From Lentinus brumalis (Eukaryota; Basidiomycota; Agaricomycetes; Polyporales; Polyporaceae), in the NCBI GenBank assembly GCA_001792895.1, contig MARA01000001.1, positions 2,790,001 to 2,854,000 of the forward strand: DNA of 64,000 nucleotides, read 5' to 3'. Position numbers and translations under genes: made by a program. Positions 1 through 10,595 of this stretch are shown piece by piece. The notes beneath the pieces were generated by a model, which saw only the letters and a program-made list of their open reading frames with translations, searched no databases and was not told the origin of the DNA. The stretch's first letter is position 1, and every line of letters starts with the position of its first letter.

Positions 1-169
1 TCCGGTTCTCTTGTCTATCCGATATTGAAGATCTTCTCGAATCCTCAAGGTGTTGATCAATAGCTTCGCCGAAGTCTTCATCCCTCGCACGCATTGTTTC
101 GGACTTCGTAACTCCGTAACTCTGTCCGGACTTCCACCAGACTTCGTCCCGGCGCGCACTGTCTTAACA
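1..169 (+). repeat. 3' end of a gypsy LTR (fragment)
   Basis: This is the U5-side end of the same LTR found at 2340-3103 and, reversed, at 58671-59415. The shared features are the words for 'ctcaaggtgttgatcaatag', a GGCGCGCAC block and the terminal TCTTAACA, ending at 169. The window edge cuts it, so I cannot tell whether it is a solo LTR or the end of another element. It keeps an internal stretch present in the 58671 copy but missing from the 2340 copy, so it is not simply a duplicate of the nearer LTR. Confidence 0.8.
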
Positions 170-830
170 CTGTTTCAGACCCTGTCAACAATCCAGTTCT
201 GGCAGGAGTTGGAGAGGAGACACTGGAGTTTCCTCGTATGGTTTCAGCCACTTCAGTGGTGTCCCGCACAGGCTCTGCAGCTGTGGTGGTGAGTTGTCTG
301 TCTTGTCATGTCCGTGCCCTATACCGAGATACAGCTACATCTTTGGGTGAGTTGTGCTCATTTGTCAAGCAGCTCGTGCTGGGAATGGTTGGGGATAGTG
401 ATGGTGGTGCTGGTACGTCATTGTCCCCCTCTGCGCAAAAAGGCTTGGGAGCAGGTGAGGGCAAAGGAGGGTCTATTGCTGCACTCCCTATCTCAGGTGC
501 ATTGTGTCTTCCATGCTGAGGAAAGTATGAAGGAGTACCTCAGCTTAAGGATGATGAGGAAGATGCACGGGCATTCTGGCTCAGTGATGAGATGGATGCT
601 GCCGACAAACATAACTAGTTCTGTTGATACCACTACTATCAGTCATTACTTGTTTTCAACTATCATATACCATGAATAATATTCAATTTACTCTGTTTGC
701 TAGTTACAGCACACCTCCAGTCCACTTCATCCTGGTACTGGACCCAGATATCAGTGGCTATCTTTACCCATGGTGATGGCATTCCCTTGGAGGAGACAGT
801 AATCATGGCCATGGAGGATAATTAGGCAAG
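170..830. other. Unassigned interval
   Basis: No recognisable gene. There are open stretches of 90-120 codons on the plus strand, but they overlap in different frames and none shows a family motif. A short acidic plus-strand stretch near 525-620 could be a coding relic, but it stops quickly. Confidence 0.4.
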
Positions 831-831
831 T

Positions 832-2335
832 GTGAGGTGGGTAGAAGCTGGGGGTTCATTGTAGAGACAAACTCATGTTTGATCAGAGTGGCAGTCAAGA
901 TTGTGAATGCGGAAGAAGTTGTGAAGGAGGATCAAGGCAAAGGGAATGTGGCATTGCGTACCAATGTCATATTTGCAGGGCTGCCATGCCATCTTGAACT
1001 CCCACTTGAGCACACTGAAGATATGTTTGATGACATTTTAGAGCTGGGTGAGGTGGCGATCGTATAGTTCTTCCTTCGTCTGTGGCCTGGGTGGGTGACT
1101 GTAAGGTGAGAGTTACATATGACTGAACTAACAACACACCTGCAGTTACCTGCAGCCCACTCATGTAGATGATACTGAGCGTTGCGGTATGGTACTAGCA
1201 ACATTGAGCAGTTGGCAAACCCCACATCAGCAATCCAATATTTCCCCTCTCCAACCTCTCACCTGATGAGGTTTTGCGGCACCCTGTGTAGTGTCCAGCT
1301 TCTTCTTGTTTGCGGCCCATTCCTGCCCAGATGACTCTCATAACTATACATTGAGATTGTGCGAGTACAAGGCGTACAGCCCTCCACAACAGGTAGCTAG
1401 GGAACACCCATGGGTGGCAGGACCTTGACCCATACCCATACCCATGATCTACCCACACCCATGGCCATGGGTTTGGGTTGGTCGTGGGTATGGGTAAACC
1501 CATGGGCATCTTTTGGTTTGAACCACATCTGGAGCTTGTTATTGATATTGACAAGTGCTAGAGGGGTGTTCTCATGGTTTTTTTAACCATTTATATTATG
1601 TAGACAAGTGTAACATGCATTGGGGGGCCTACATCAGTCAAAATACATTCATGATAAAGGGTGCTACCCATACCCATGTGGGTAAGGGTATGGGTGCGGG
1701 TTGTAGGTTTCATACCCACACCCACACCCATGGCCAAAACCCACAGACACCCATGTGGGTTTGGCATACCCATGACTTTTCCTACAGGTAGCCTGCTCAT
1801 ATAGCATGCTGTGGGCAATGCTACCCTCCCAGCTGACCATGACATAGACAAAGAATTTGTTGAAGTCACAGACTGCCAACATATTCTGCATCAAGTTGCC
1901 ATCGCAATCATGCCACCATCCTCGAGTGAGCACAGGGGGATTGACGGGAAGATGGCTACCATCGATGGCTCCTTGGCAATCCTTGAAGAATGGGAACAAT
2001 TTGGGGTCATTCTAGATTTGGTCAGGGATGATGTTGCTGTTGGGCAGCTTCATGTAAGCTGATGAGAAACCAGAAGAGCATAGAGCATCAAGGACAACAT
2101 GGTGGCCATCAAGCAGCTCCTACATCCACTGTCCCCCAAACAAGATGGAGCCGTGATAAGGCTCAGGATTAAGAAAGTTCCGGGTGTCTTCTATAGCAGC
2201 CAGGGCTGCTCCAACAGTTACAACTACAACAGCAGCCAACATAACACATCTATGATGGTCCATTGAAGCTCCCTGGGTAGATTGAAGCCTGTTTGCTCCC
2301 ATGCTTGAGGCCCAAGTATGCATCCTGGTGGAGGA
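832..2335 (-). pseudogene. PIF/Harbinger-type DDE transposase relic
   Basis: Read on the minus strand, the fragments line up with the HARBI1/DDE_Tnp_4 family in order: EPYHGSILFGGQWM (about 2160), FFKDCQGAIDGSHLPV with the first catalytic D (about 1985), NMLAVCDFNKFFVYVMVSW then EGS (about 1870), GKYWIADVGFANC then LLVPYRNAQYHLHEW (about 1250-1160), and NVIKHIFSVLKWEFKM (about 1045). The family cuts and pastes DNA in the nucleus. The frame changes several times, a stop precedes NVIKH, and about 540 bp lies between the S-MLYEQAT and GKYW blocks, which are normally only a few residues apart. The upstream end abuts the gypsy LTR at 2340. It is a dead copy; the family call is firm, exact exon limits are not. 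Confidence 0.8.
1260..1800. repeat. Insertion in the Harbinger relic with two ACCCAT-word clusters
   Basis: The segment separates two transposase blocks that should be nearly adjacent. It contains two clusters (about 1395-1515 and 1655-1775) built from degenerate copies of ACCCAT and its complement ATGGGT, arranged so that forward and reverse runs face each other and could fold. Between the clusters lies about 140 bp of ordinary sequence. Related clusters occur at 46065-46215 and 50270-50395. I could not find a clean target-site duplication. Confidence 0.6.
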
Positions 2336-2339
2336 AAGG

Positions 2340-3103
2340 TGTTACATTGCATGCCCACAAGGCACCAACTCCGGTCCGGACCCACCTCGGACTCCACAAC
2401 TCCAGTTTGTTCTTACATGTGTTACTATCCTCGATCACTTCACCCCTTATTGTCTTCTTACTTGACCCGGACTCCGGACCATCTGATTCCGCTTGCATCC
2501 GCCTCTGTGATCAGACTCCGTCTGCTTCTGTTCATTCGATCATCTTCGATTGTATCCGTCCTTCATTCGATCCTACTATACATTGTATTGGTTGATCATC
2601 TGCTTCCGCCTGACTCTGGTTCTGTACCTCCTTTACTTATGTCTTGGCTACTCCTCTCTGGACTTTCGGACTTTACTATATAAGCCTCCGTGTAGCCATG
2701 TTTAGACTTCAGTTCTGATATCTCGTTACACTTCCCGTTATGACTCTGAGCTCAATCTATTCTGTTCACTCTCTCTCAAACGTCCAATCCTTCCGACTGG
2801 ACTTCTGACCTCCGACCTCCGACCTCCGACCTCCGACTCCGACTCCGACTTCTGCTTGACTTCTTGTCTCTGGCTAGACTTCTCTCTTGCTTGGTATTAT
2901 CTCTTGCTTATCTTCTTACTCGTTGCTTGCTCCGATATAAACCCCAGATCGCTTGTCTGTCTCAAATTGAAGACCTTTGTGGATCCTCAAGGTGTTGATC
3001 AATAGCTTCGCCAAAGTCTTCACCTTCAGCGCGTTTTGTTCCGGACTTCCACTGGACTTCGTCCCGGCGCGCACAGTCTTAACAAAAGGACACGGTCTTA
3101 ACA
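2340..3103 (+). mobile_element. 5' LTR of the plus-strand gypsy chromovirus
   Basis: Starts TGTTACATTGCATGCCC and ends TCTTAACA; the same ends bound the reversed LTR at 58671-59415. TATATAAG near 2677 is a likely TATA element. The right limit is ambiguous: TCTTAACA occurs twice, ending at 3084 and at 3103, probably a small tandem duplication of the LTR tip; I chose the outer one because the leader to gag then begins directly. A run of four to five CTCCGAC/CTCCGACC repeats lies at about 2808-2850. Confidence 0.85.
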
Positions 3104-3133
3104 GTATATCAGAACTCAACTTGAGGATTCATC

Positions 3134-4561
3134 ATGTCCTCCTTCCAAGGATTCACTGAACACATCTCCAAGGCTGCAGGTTATGACCCGGCGGACACTC
3201 CAACCTGTCAGGGCAAACTCCCCGCGGTCAGCACCACTCCACCGTCTCTAGGCGGCACTCGTCCGCCTTCACCGGCTATCATCCAGCCTGTCTTTCCCAT
3301 CACCTCTCCTACCAATCCCTTTGACCAGTCCGCCATGAGCTTCTACTCTCCGGCTCAAGGCTCAGCCTCCCAGGCCCGGGCTACCCACGCTGGAGCTCAT
3401 CTGAACCTGGCCCCTCAGGCTGGAACATCCGGACAAGCCCAGGTATCTGGACCTCCGAGAGGTGCTCAGACCTCCGGAACTCAGGCCACTCAGGCATCTG
3501 CTGGTGTTAACCCCCAGTCGCAGACCAATCAGGATCTAGTGGCTGCTATCACCCTCCTGGCTCAAACCGCGCAGTCCCTTCAGCGGGCTCCGTCTCCGGC
3601 TCCTCCGAAGCCTACGGCGTTTGAGCGCAACAATGTCCGAGACCCGGACCAGTTCGATGGCACGGACCCTACCAAACTCCATTCCTTCTTCGTTCAGCTA
3701 GAGCTGGTCTTCAAGGCTCGGCCTAACACGTTCGATACCCACAAGAAGAAAGTCACCTACGCAATCTCCCATCTCAAGGGGACCACTCTTGCTTGGTTCG
3801 AACCCTTCCTCCTCGGAGCTCCATCCGGGAACCCTCCGGTTTTCCGTTCGGATTACAAGGTCTTCCAGGAAGAACTCCGTATGAACTTCGGACCTTACGA
3901 TGTCGTCGGAACTGCGAAGCACGAGCTGGAGAATCTAGTTATGTCCAAGAACCAGAGGGTTGCTCGGTATATCACCCAGTTCAATTGTCTCGCCACTCAA
4001 GTTGAGTGGGGAAATGAAGCTCTCCAGTATCAGTTCTACAAAGGCCTTCCGTCCCACCTCAAAGACCGCATCGCGGAGATCGGAAAGCCGAAGGATCTGA
4101 ACAAACCCCGAGAACTCGCTCAGTCCATCGACGCCCGCTACTGGGAGCGCAAGACCGAGCAGATCCGTGAGACTCAGACTTCCACCTCCAAATCAAAGTC
4201 CTCTTCCACTCCGAAGTCTTCGATGTCATCCTATCCATCTCAGTCCTCGGGTTCCTCGAATTCTCCAGGCAACTCCGCCCAGAAGAGTGTGTCGAAGCCT
4301 GCAACTCCAAAGACCCCGGCTAAGACCGCAAAGCCATACGCAGACAAGCTGGGCAAGGATGGCAAGCTCACCCCCGAGAAGCGTCAGCGGCGTTTCGCTG
4401 CTAACCTCTGCCTCTTCTGTGGAGGTCCCGGTCCATACTGCAGACATTTGTCCAAAAGAAGACCGCGGCCAAGGGCTGGGCTGCTCAAGCCCAGGCACCT
4501 GACACTCCTGCTGCTCCGGACAATGCTCCGGACCCTGCAGAGCCAAAAAACTAGGCTGTGA
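3134..4561 (+). pseudogene. gag: Gag (capsid/nucleocapsid) of the gypsy chromovirus, frameshifted at its end
   Basis: Forms the virus-like particle that packages element RNA. An ATG at 3134 opens 475 codons. Residues 1-160 are rich in P, S, T, Q and A. Residues about 165-345 match the retrotransposon gag domain (DPDQFDGTDPTKLHSFF, LKGTTLAWFEPFL, YKGLPSHLKDRI). Residues 345-425 are S/K/P-rich and basic, as for an RNA-binding tail. A zinc knuckle starts at LCLFCGGPG but the expected His-x4-Cys is broken (GGPGPYC), and the frame shifts there: the intact frame would run on to a stop at 4552-4554. The gag body is clean, so degeneration is recent or limited to the end. Confidence 0.85.
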
Positions 4562-4562
4562 T

Positions 4563-5027
4563 CCTCCGCAATCCGCGTGCGGTGTAGATCGCATTGACTT
4601 GACCCACGCGGAACCGCAACTCCGTCTCAACGCTTCCGCTCTTTCGGACCCCTCTGCACTCCTTCTCCGTCTCTATGCCAAAAACCTCGAAAACTCGTTC
4701 ACGGCTCTAGTCGACTCCGGATCATCGCATTGCTTTATTGATTCGGACTTCGTCGACGAGCACAGACTTCAGACATCCTCCATTCCTCTGCTCTCCTTAT
4801 TTGATGGATCATCTAATACATCTATTACTCGGATAACCACCCTTCCTGTACACTTTCCTTCCGGGGAAGTTCTGAACATCGACTTCTATGTCACTCCGCT
4901 CGACAAGTCCGTCTCCACTGTCCTGGGATACAGCTGGCTCTCCGACTACAATTCGTTGATTGACTGGAAGACGCATAGCATCCAATTCCGGACTACGCCC
5001 TCGGCCCGTCCCGTACCTCTGTCTGAC
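4563..5027 (+). pseudogene. Retropepsin-like aspartic protease of the gypsy element, cut by AX1
   Basis: Cleaves the Gag-Pol polyprotein. The diagnostic block is ALVDSGSSHCFIDSDF, with the catalytic Asp in DSG at about 4711-4719, followed by the usual hydrophobic stretch VLGYSWLSDYNSLIDW. The frame is open from upstream of 4599; no good ATG was found, in keeping with synthesis as part of a longer polyprotein. Coding similarity to the element ends near 5027, where the AX1 repeat begins. The linker to reverse transcriptase resumes at about 9253. Confidence 0.85.
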
Positions 5028-5667
5028 TTGTTGGGAAGTAGGCCATTCCTGGCAGGGACGATCGATGAGGAATTGGGAGTCTTTGTATGTTATGGGGAAT
5101 CTCTGTACTCAATTATAGATGATATGTTAGTTACAACCTAGCATGCGACTTTCTCTGCTGTTCATGAATAGTGTAAGTATCACAGTGTATAATTATTATA
5201 ACACCTGCATAGAGATACAGGTATTATAGGAGCCCTGGTATAAGAACTCACTGGTAGAGGGCAATTGGTGCCAATGATCCATATCCTTATGCTATAAACA
5301 CATAAACAAACATCAATTGACATGGCTGCAAACACAGCCCATGTTGTAGAGCTCCTCTGTAGCTTTCAAATGGTATAACATTCATCAGGATTGGATAAGT
5401 ATTGAGAGAGATGTGATACGAACAGTTCTTATTGGCGCCGTCCATTGGTACTTACATCCAGAAGACATAGATGCAATCCATCCCATTGACATGTACTTAT
5501 CTTTACATGAACAACCTCAATTACTCACAGGACGGATAGAGTCCCTGCTTACAACATTTGCACATCACTTATAAAGCTTACTTGGCATAGAACTGCGTTT
5601 ATAGGGCACTCTATTGCAGTCTGAATGGATTGTAATTGGAATGATGCCAAGCCTTGCTTACAAATTA

Positions 5668-5808
5668 TGATGCCAAGCCCATGCTTACAAATCACGGGCG
5701 GCAAAAACATGGCGGAAAAGTGTCGTCGTGATTGTAACTATGACGTACGACGACACTTTTCCGCCATGTTTTTGCCGCCCGTGATTTGTAAGCATGGGCA
5801 TGGCATCA
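5668..5808. repeat. 62-bp inverted repeat (hairpin) inside AX1
   Basis: Left arm 5668-5729 and right arm 5747-5808 are complementary with a single mismatch (AAGCCC against ATGCCC), around a 17-base spacer. The arm contains ATGCTTACAAATCACGGGCG. The corresponding position in AX3 (about 44895-45012) holds a heavily mutated form of the same inverted repeat, so it is an ancestral part of AX. Confidence 0.9.
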
Positions 5809-6239
5809 TCTGGTATTAATGAGTGCAATCCATCCTATTCCCGGCACTTAAACAGGATAACAAAGTCTCTATTGTGTGCTACAGTACCTACAGACTGAGT
5901 TATAAGTCTCCCTATCAACATTTATTATCAGTCTTTCGATCTATTGGCCAAACAAAGTCAACAAGGTGCAGTTTCGAGCTCAGCGCTTTCCGGCGCTTAA
6001 TTGCCCGATTGGGACGGACAATCGGTGCCATCTGAAACTGTAAGCTGTTAGGATTGTTTTGGCAATGGCTCTACAAACTGATAAGTAACTTCAATATGGG
6101 GACTTCTAACAGAGGCTTTAGTTTGTCTATCACAAATAACATGCATCAGTATCATCAGTAGGGGTTAATAACTGGATGGATTGCATTCAATAGTTTTGGA
6201 TGACACCGGCAATCAGGCAAGCGGTGGGCTTTGTTCTCA

Positions 6240-6945
6240 ATAGAGTAAGTGGGTGTTATGAGGGCAACTATGACGGGTAACAAAGCGGATAACAAAGCGA
6301 TATAAGGCGGACTATGGCAGATAATAATGCAGTGGGTAAGTGGACATTATGTGAGCAACTATGACAGATACTAGAGCGATACAAGAAGGACTATGGCAGA
6401 TAACAATGCAGCAGGTAAGTGGGTGTTATGAGGGCAACCATGACAGATAACAAAGCGGATAACAAAGCAATACAAGGAGGACTATGGCAGATAATACTGC
6501 AGCAGGTAAGTGGGCATCATGAGGGCAACTATGACAGATAAAAAAGCAGATAACAAAGCAATACAAGGAGGACTATGGCAGATAATAATGCAGCAGGTAA
6601 GTGGGTGTTATGAGGGCAACTATGACAGATAACAAAGCGAATAACAAAGCAATACAAGGAGGACTATGGCAGATAATACTGCAGCAGGTAAGTGGGCATC
6701 ATGAGGGCAACTATGAGGGATAACAAAGCAGATAGCAAAGTGATACATGAAGGACTATGGGAGATCATAATGCGGTGGGTAAGCGAGTGTTTGGAGGGCA
6801 ACTGTGCCAGATACTAGAGCAATACAAGGAGAACTATGGCAGATAATAATGCAGTGGGTAAGCGGGTGTTATGAGGGCAACTGTGACAGATACTAGAGCG
6901 GTACAAGGAAACTATAGTAGATAACAATGCCGTGGGTGATCATTG
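6240..6945 (+). repeat. Minisatellite array inside AX1
   Basis: About seven to eight units of roughly 80-91 bp, each with GTAAGTGGGTGTTATGAGGG, then CAACTATGACAGATA, ACAAAGC, and ACTATGGCAGATAATAATGC. Some units carry an extra 'gcggataacaaa' segment, which explains the length variation. The array is absent from AX2 and AX3 at the equivalent point, so it expanded after the copies separated. No coding potential. Confidence 0.85.
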
Positions 6946-7513
6946 ACTCAAACAAAAAGACCCATAGCTGAGGCTAATGTCAGTCCACCACCCATTAGAT
7001 CTGTTACTATGCTGTTTATGCGTCAACAATAGGATAAATTGCGCTCATCAGTTATGGATGTCATTGCTTGGTACTGGCAATCGAATAGGGCAACAGTGAT
7101 GACACTATTTGCTGGTGTAGTTGATCAGTAAGTAGTTTAGTAAAATGGTGAATAACAGTACAGAGTAATGATGTATTGCTGATGCTGTTGAGTAAGTTGG
7201 CTGGATGATGTGAGCTCAAGATAATTATGAGTGTCTTATAAGTAGTTGCAATTGATCAATTCAGAGACTGACATGCAGTATTTGTCCTAACAGATCACAC
7301 TAGGACCATTGATATTCAATTAGATCACAAGCTCACCCATTACTTGTGATGCTTCTGGTTACTTCTATGCTACTATCACCTTCTCTTACCTTTGTTATCG
7401 CCCAGACTACTGCCTTTGTTACTCTACTTCTGGACTGCTACGCAGTACCTTGCCTGTACGTATATTTGCTTGATACCTGCTTGATGCAAGTCCAGCTTTA
7501 TATATGTCCATGT

Positions 7514-8592
7514 CACTGCATGAGGAGGTTCTCTCGTGAGGGGCATCTGAGACAACCAGAGATCATCTCGGAATTTGTCTCATGGGTGATCCCAAGGGTC
7601 TCGTCAGGGGCCACAAGACTTGCGAGATCATCTCTGGTCATCTCGGGCCCTGAGGCAGAGACAAACTCAATACAGCTAGCAATAAATACGCGGTGAAGGG
7701 AGAGTCGAGACATTTTTAAAGGGCCCCCGAGCCAGCAGAAGCTTGATTCCAAATACTTAGCACTATGGTCGGGTGACACTCTCTGTTCATGCATATCATG
7801 GTAGGAAGCACCTGAGCTGTCATTGCAATTATATAGACCATGTTCAATACAGAGTGGACTACAGATGTACGCCTCATTGCGGCGACTCCAGCAGGGAGAA
7901 TATTACAAGTTACACAAAGCCAACAAGTGGGCACCTAGATTCAAGATGTATGCACATTGCAGACACCTTGCAAAGTGGGCTGGCAAGCCAACCCCTTCGG
8001 TACATACCTAAGCCAAGAGCTAGACCATGATGCGCCCCTCAGCGCGTGCAGCAGGCGACAGGACAAAGAGCATGACCCAGGATCAGACCAGTAGGCTGCC
8101 GAGATACAATGAAGTGTGGGCTGAGTTAGCATTATAGTACCAGCCAGAGAGTAAGCGCAAGTTGTGGTTGTTGCAGTGTCACCAGAGACACAGAGTGCCA
8201 GAGAAGCATGGATCCATGCAATTATGTACCTCGGAAAGCCTGACCAGAGAGCCTGCCACCAGCAATGCAGATGATGGTGAGAGGATGATGCAGAGCCAAC
8301 ATTGAACAGGCGCAACCACCAGCGACCACCCCGGCACTGGCAGTACTGGTGGCAATCGAGCGGCTGCCTCTGTTCCACCTACGAGACTATTAGAGATGGC
8401 CTCTATTTGCTTTAGTGCTTGTCATAATCCTACATGCTGACATACAGCCATACAAGTTATTCCGATGTACTCCTCCAACAGCCCTGGACATCCATCAGGC
8501 CTTGGACACCCCTTCTGAGACTACTCAAGCTCTTCTCAGGTTATCTCTGCTTGTCTTCAATGGACCTCCCAAGAGACCACCCTCAGGCAGTG
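7514..8592. mobile_element. Nonautonomous CACTA-type element, 1079 bp
   Basis: It begins CACTGCATGAGG and ends with the complement of CACTGCCTGAGG; the two ends stay similar for about 55-60 bp (left 7514-7572, right about 8535-8592). Both sides are flanked by TGT (7511-7513 and 8593-8595). Ends starting CACTG/CACTA with a 3-bp target duplication are the hallmark of the CACTA/EnSpm superfamily. Removing it joins AX sequence in line with AX2 and AX3 (...gtccatg / tttgctgcctgag...). There is no transposase ORF inside; open frames are short and unrelated. An autonomous relative would have to supply transposase. Confidence 0.75.
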
Positions 8593-9252
8593 TGTGTATT
8601 TGCTGCCTGAGCTCCTCAAACTGCAACTGCTTTTTGATACCTATTCATCCTTGACCTTGACCCCATCTATACCATAAGAACTATCTTGGAAGCAGTTGAA
8701 TGGCATTCACAATTGGATCCATATGAAAGATTGTTGCGCTCTGGGCTGAGTCTGTCATAAACCATAATAATTAAGACCTTGGTGGTCATAGGCATCAGAC
8801 GCAGTACTGAAGAAGCATCTCTGAATGATAGACATAGCAGCCCAGCTCAGCTTAAAGATGACCAGCTTGAGAGCCTACAAACCAGCTTCCAGCCGGGCTC
8901 AGCACATCACTAAGCTGCAGCATAATCGTGTGTACTGGGTAGATAGAGAGACAGAGAGTGCAGTACAGCATAGTTCAACTACAAGTCTGCCTTACAGCAT
9001 CTTTGAAGTCTATATTGCATTCTATATCTACTACAAGAATGAAGCAACATTCAGAGTTGTTGGGTGAGCAGGACCATGCTGGACTTGCGCTACAGAGCTG
9101 CATGAGCGTCTGCCAACCCTAAAGCTGTGCACTCCTAACCTCAATCTGGGGTTCCAGGACATAAGAAAGTTTCTTACCTGGTTCTTACATGTGTTTATGT
9201 AATCACTTACTACTGACTATCGGAGTTCCAACAACTTTCCCACGGACATCAG

Positions 9253-10595
9253 TTGTCGTTACCTTTGCTGGCAGGAATCGTCGTACCTAAAAAACGATTT
9301 TCTTCGTTCCTCATCGATCGTAATCCGGAATCTCCACCAGACTTCGGAGTGCCAGGGCCTCTGCCCAAGCCTCCGTCTGTCTCCCTGATTGGAGCAGCCG
9401 CGTTCACGTGTGCCTGTAAGCTCCAGGGCTCAGAGAGTTTCACTCTCAATCTATCTGCCAAGTCCGCCACAGCTCGGAGCACGTCCGTCTCGGACGCTCC
9501 CCCTCCGGACCTTCCTCCCGGTGTTCCAGAAGAGTACGGAGAGTTTGCGGATGTCTTCAACAAAGCTAAGGCCGACATCCTCCCGGAGCACCGTCCGTAC
9601 GACCTGAAGATCGAACTGGAAGATGGCGCTGTTCCACCCCTCGGACCCATCTACTCCCTGTCCCAGCTTGAGCTCGATACCCTCCGAGAATACATCGAGG
9701 AGAATCTCCGCTTGGGGTTCATCGCTCCGTCGAACTCCCCCTGCGGATCTCCGGTCCTCTTCGTCAAAAAGAAAGATGGCTCACTACGCTTGTGTGTCGA
9801 CTATCGAGGACTTAACAAGATCACTCAGAAGGATCGCTATCCACTCGGACCTCCTTGATGCTCCCCGGAAGGCTCGTATCTATACCAAAATCGACCTCCG
9901 GCTCGCTTACAACCTAGTCCGCATCGCTCCCGGAGATGAATGGAAGACTGCCTTCCGGACTCACTATGGTTCGTTCAAGTGGCGCATCATGCCGTTCGGA
10001 CTTTCCAACGCTCCGGCAGCCTTTCAATGTTTTGTCAACGACATTTCCGCGGACTTGCTAGACGTTTGCGTGGTTTTCTATCTCGACGACATCCTCATCT
10101 ACTCCGATAGCCCTGCCGATCACCGGAAACACGTCAAAGAAGTCCTGCAACATCTCTGGAAGCACAAACTCTACGCTCGCGCGGACAAATGTGAATTCCA
10201 CACGGAGTCCGTCGAGTATCTGGGCTACATCCTCTCTGCTGAAGGCCTCACTATGTCTACGGACAAGGTCAAAATGATCCTCGAGTGGCCGGAACCCCGG
10301 AAGGTCCGAGACATACAGTCATTCCTCGGATTCGCCAACTTCTACCGGCGTTTCATTCCCAACTACTCCGAGATTGTCATTCCATTGACCCACCTGACCC
10401 GGAAGAACGTTCCATGGAACTTCTCCGACGCCTGCCGCGAAGCTTTCAACACTCTCAAGAAGGCGTTCACCACGGCTCCGGTACTCCATCACTGGGAACC
10501 GGATCGGCAGATCACCGTCGAAACCGACGCTTCGGACTACACCATTGCCGGAAAGTACTTCTCCACTACCAAACTCCTTACCCACCGCCAAGCCC
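9253..10595 (+). pseudogene. pol: Pol: linker, reverse transcriptase and start of RNase H
   Basis: Copies element RNA into DNA. In order: the pre-RT linker ([31 protein letters not shown]), fingers ([34 protein letters not shown]), a frameshift at about 9850, then palm (ARIYTKIDLRLAYNLVRI, PFGLSNAPAAFQ, catalytic YLDD at 10079-10090) and thumb (EYLGYILSAEGL, FLGFANFYRRFIPNYSE). RNase H begins TVETDASDYTIAG and then jumps in frame to KYFSTTKLLT: about 60 residues of RNase H are deleted relative to the 62.9-kb copy. At about 10595 the element is broken by another insertion. Not functional. Confidence 0.9.

Larger units (their letters stand above)
5028..9252 (+). mobile_element. AX1: 4.2-kb largely noncoding repeat inserted in pol
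   Basis: It separates protease from reverse transcriptase. Its first about 45 bp encode a short stretch (LLGSRPFLAGTIDE) that recurs in the inverted-repeat arms (LLGSGPMLTGTIDE at 42539). From about 5260 onward it matches 44295-45870 in the same order and 16598-15465 in reverse. Shared landmarks include a 20-base word GGATGGATTGCATTCATTAG in both orientations, a tract around 'ggggtcaataa', and a region ending 'ctctgggctgagtctgt'. It carries a private minisatellite (6240-6945), a long hairpin (5668-5808) and a CACTA-type insertion (7514-8592). No long ORF with a known domain. The right-hand limit is set by where pol resumes. Class unknown. Confidence 0.65.

Noticed and set aside
1430..1510. 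Telomere-like repeat
   Set aside because: ACCCAT words are mixed in both orientations and degenerate; this is not the TTAGGG array of fungal telomeres.
2916..3119. Minus-strand ORF across the LTR end
   Set aside because: It lies wholly in the LTR U5 region, and its counterpart at 58676-58866 is again just the LTR. Not a gene.
6240..6945. CRISPR-like array
   Set aside because: The units are contiguous degenerate tandem repeats without unique spacers, in a eukaryotic context.
8415..8654. 79-codon plus-strand ORF near the right end of the CACTA-type element
   Set aside because: It spans the element boundary and target duplication, so it cannot be an old gene.
9249..9650. Minus-strand ORF over reverse transcriptase
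   Set aside because: Shadow of the pol frame, which carries the RT motifs.
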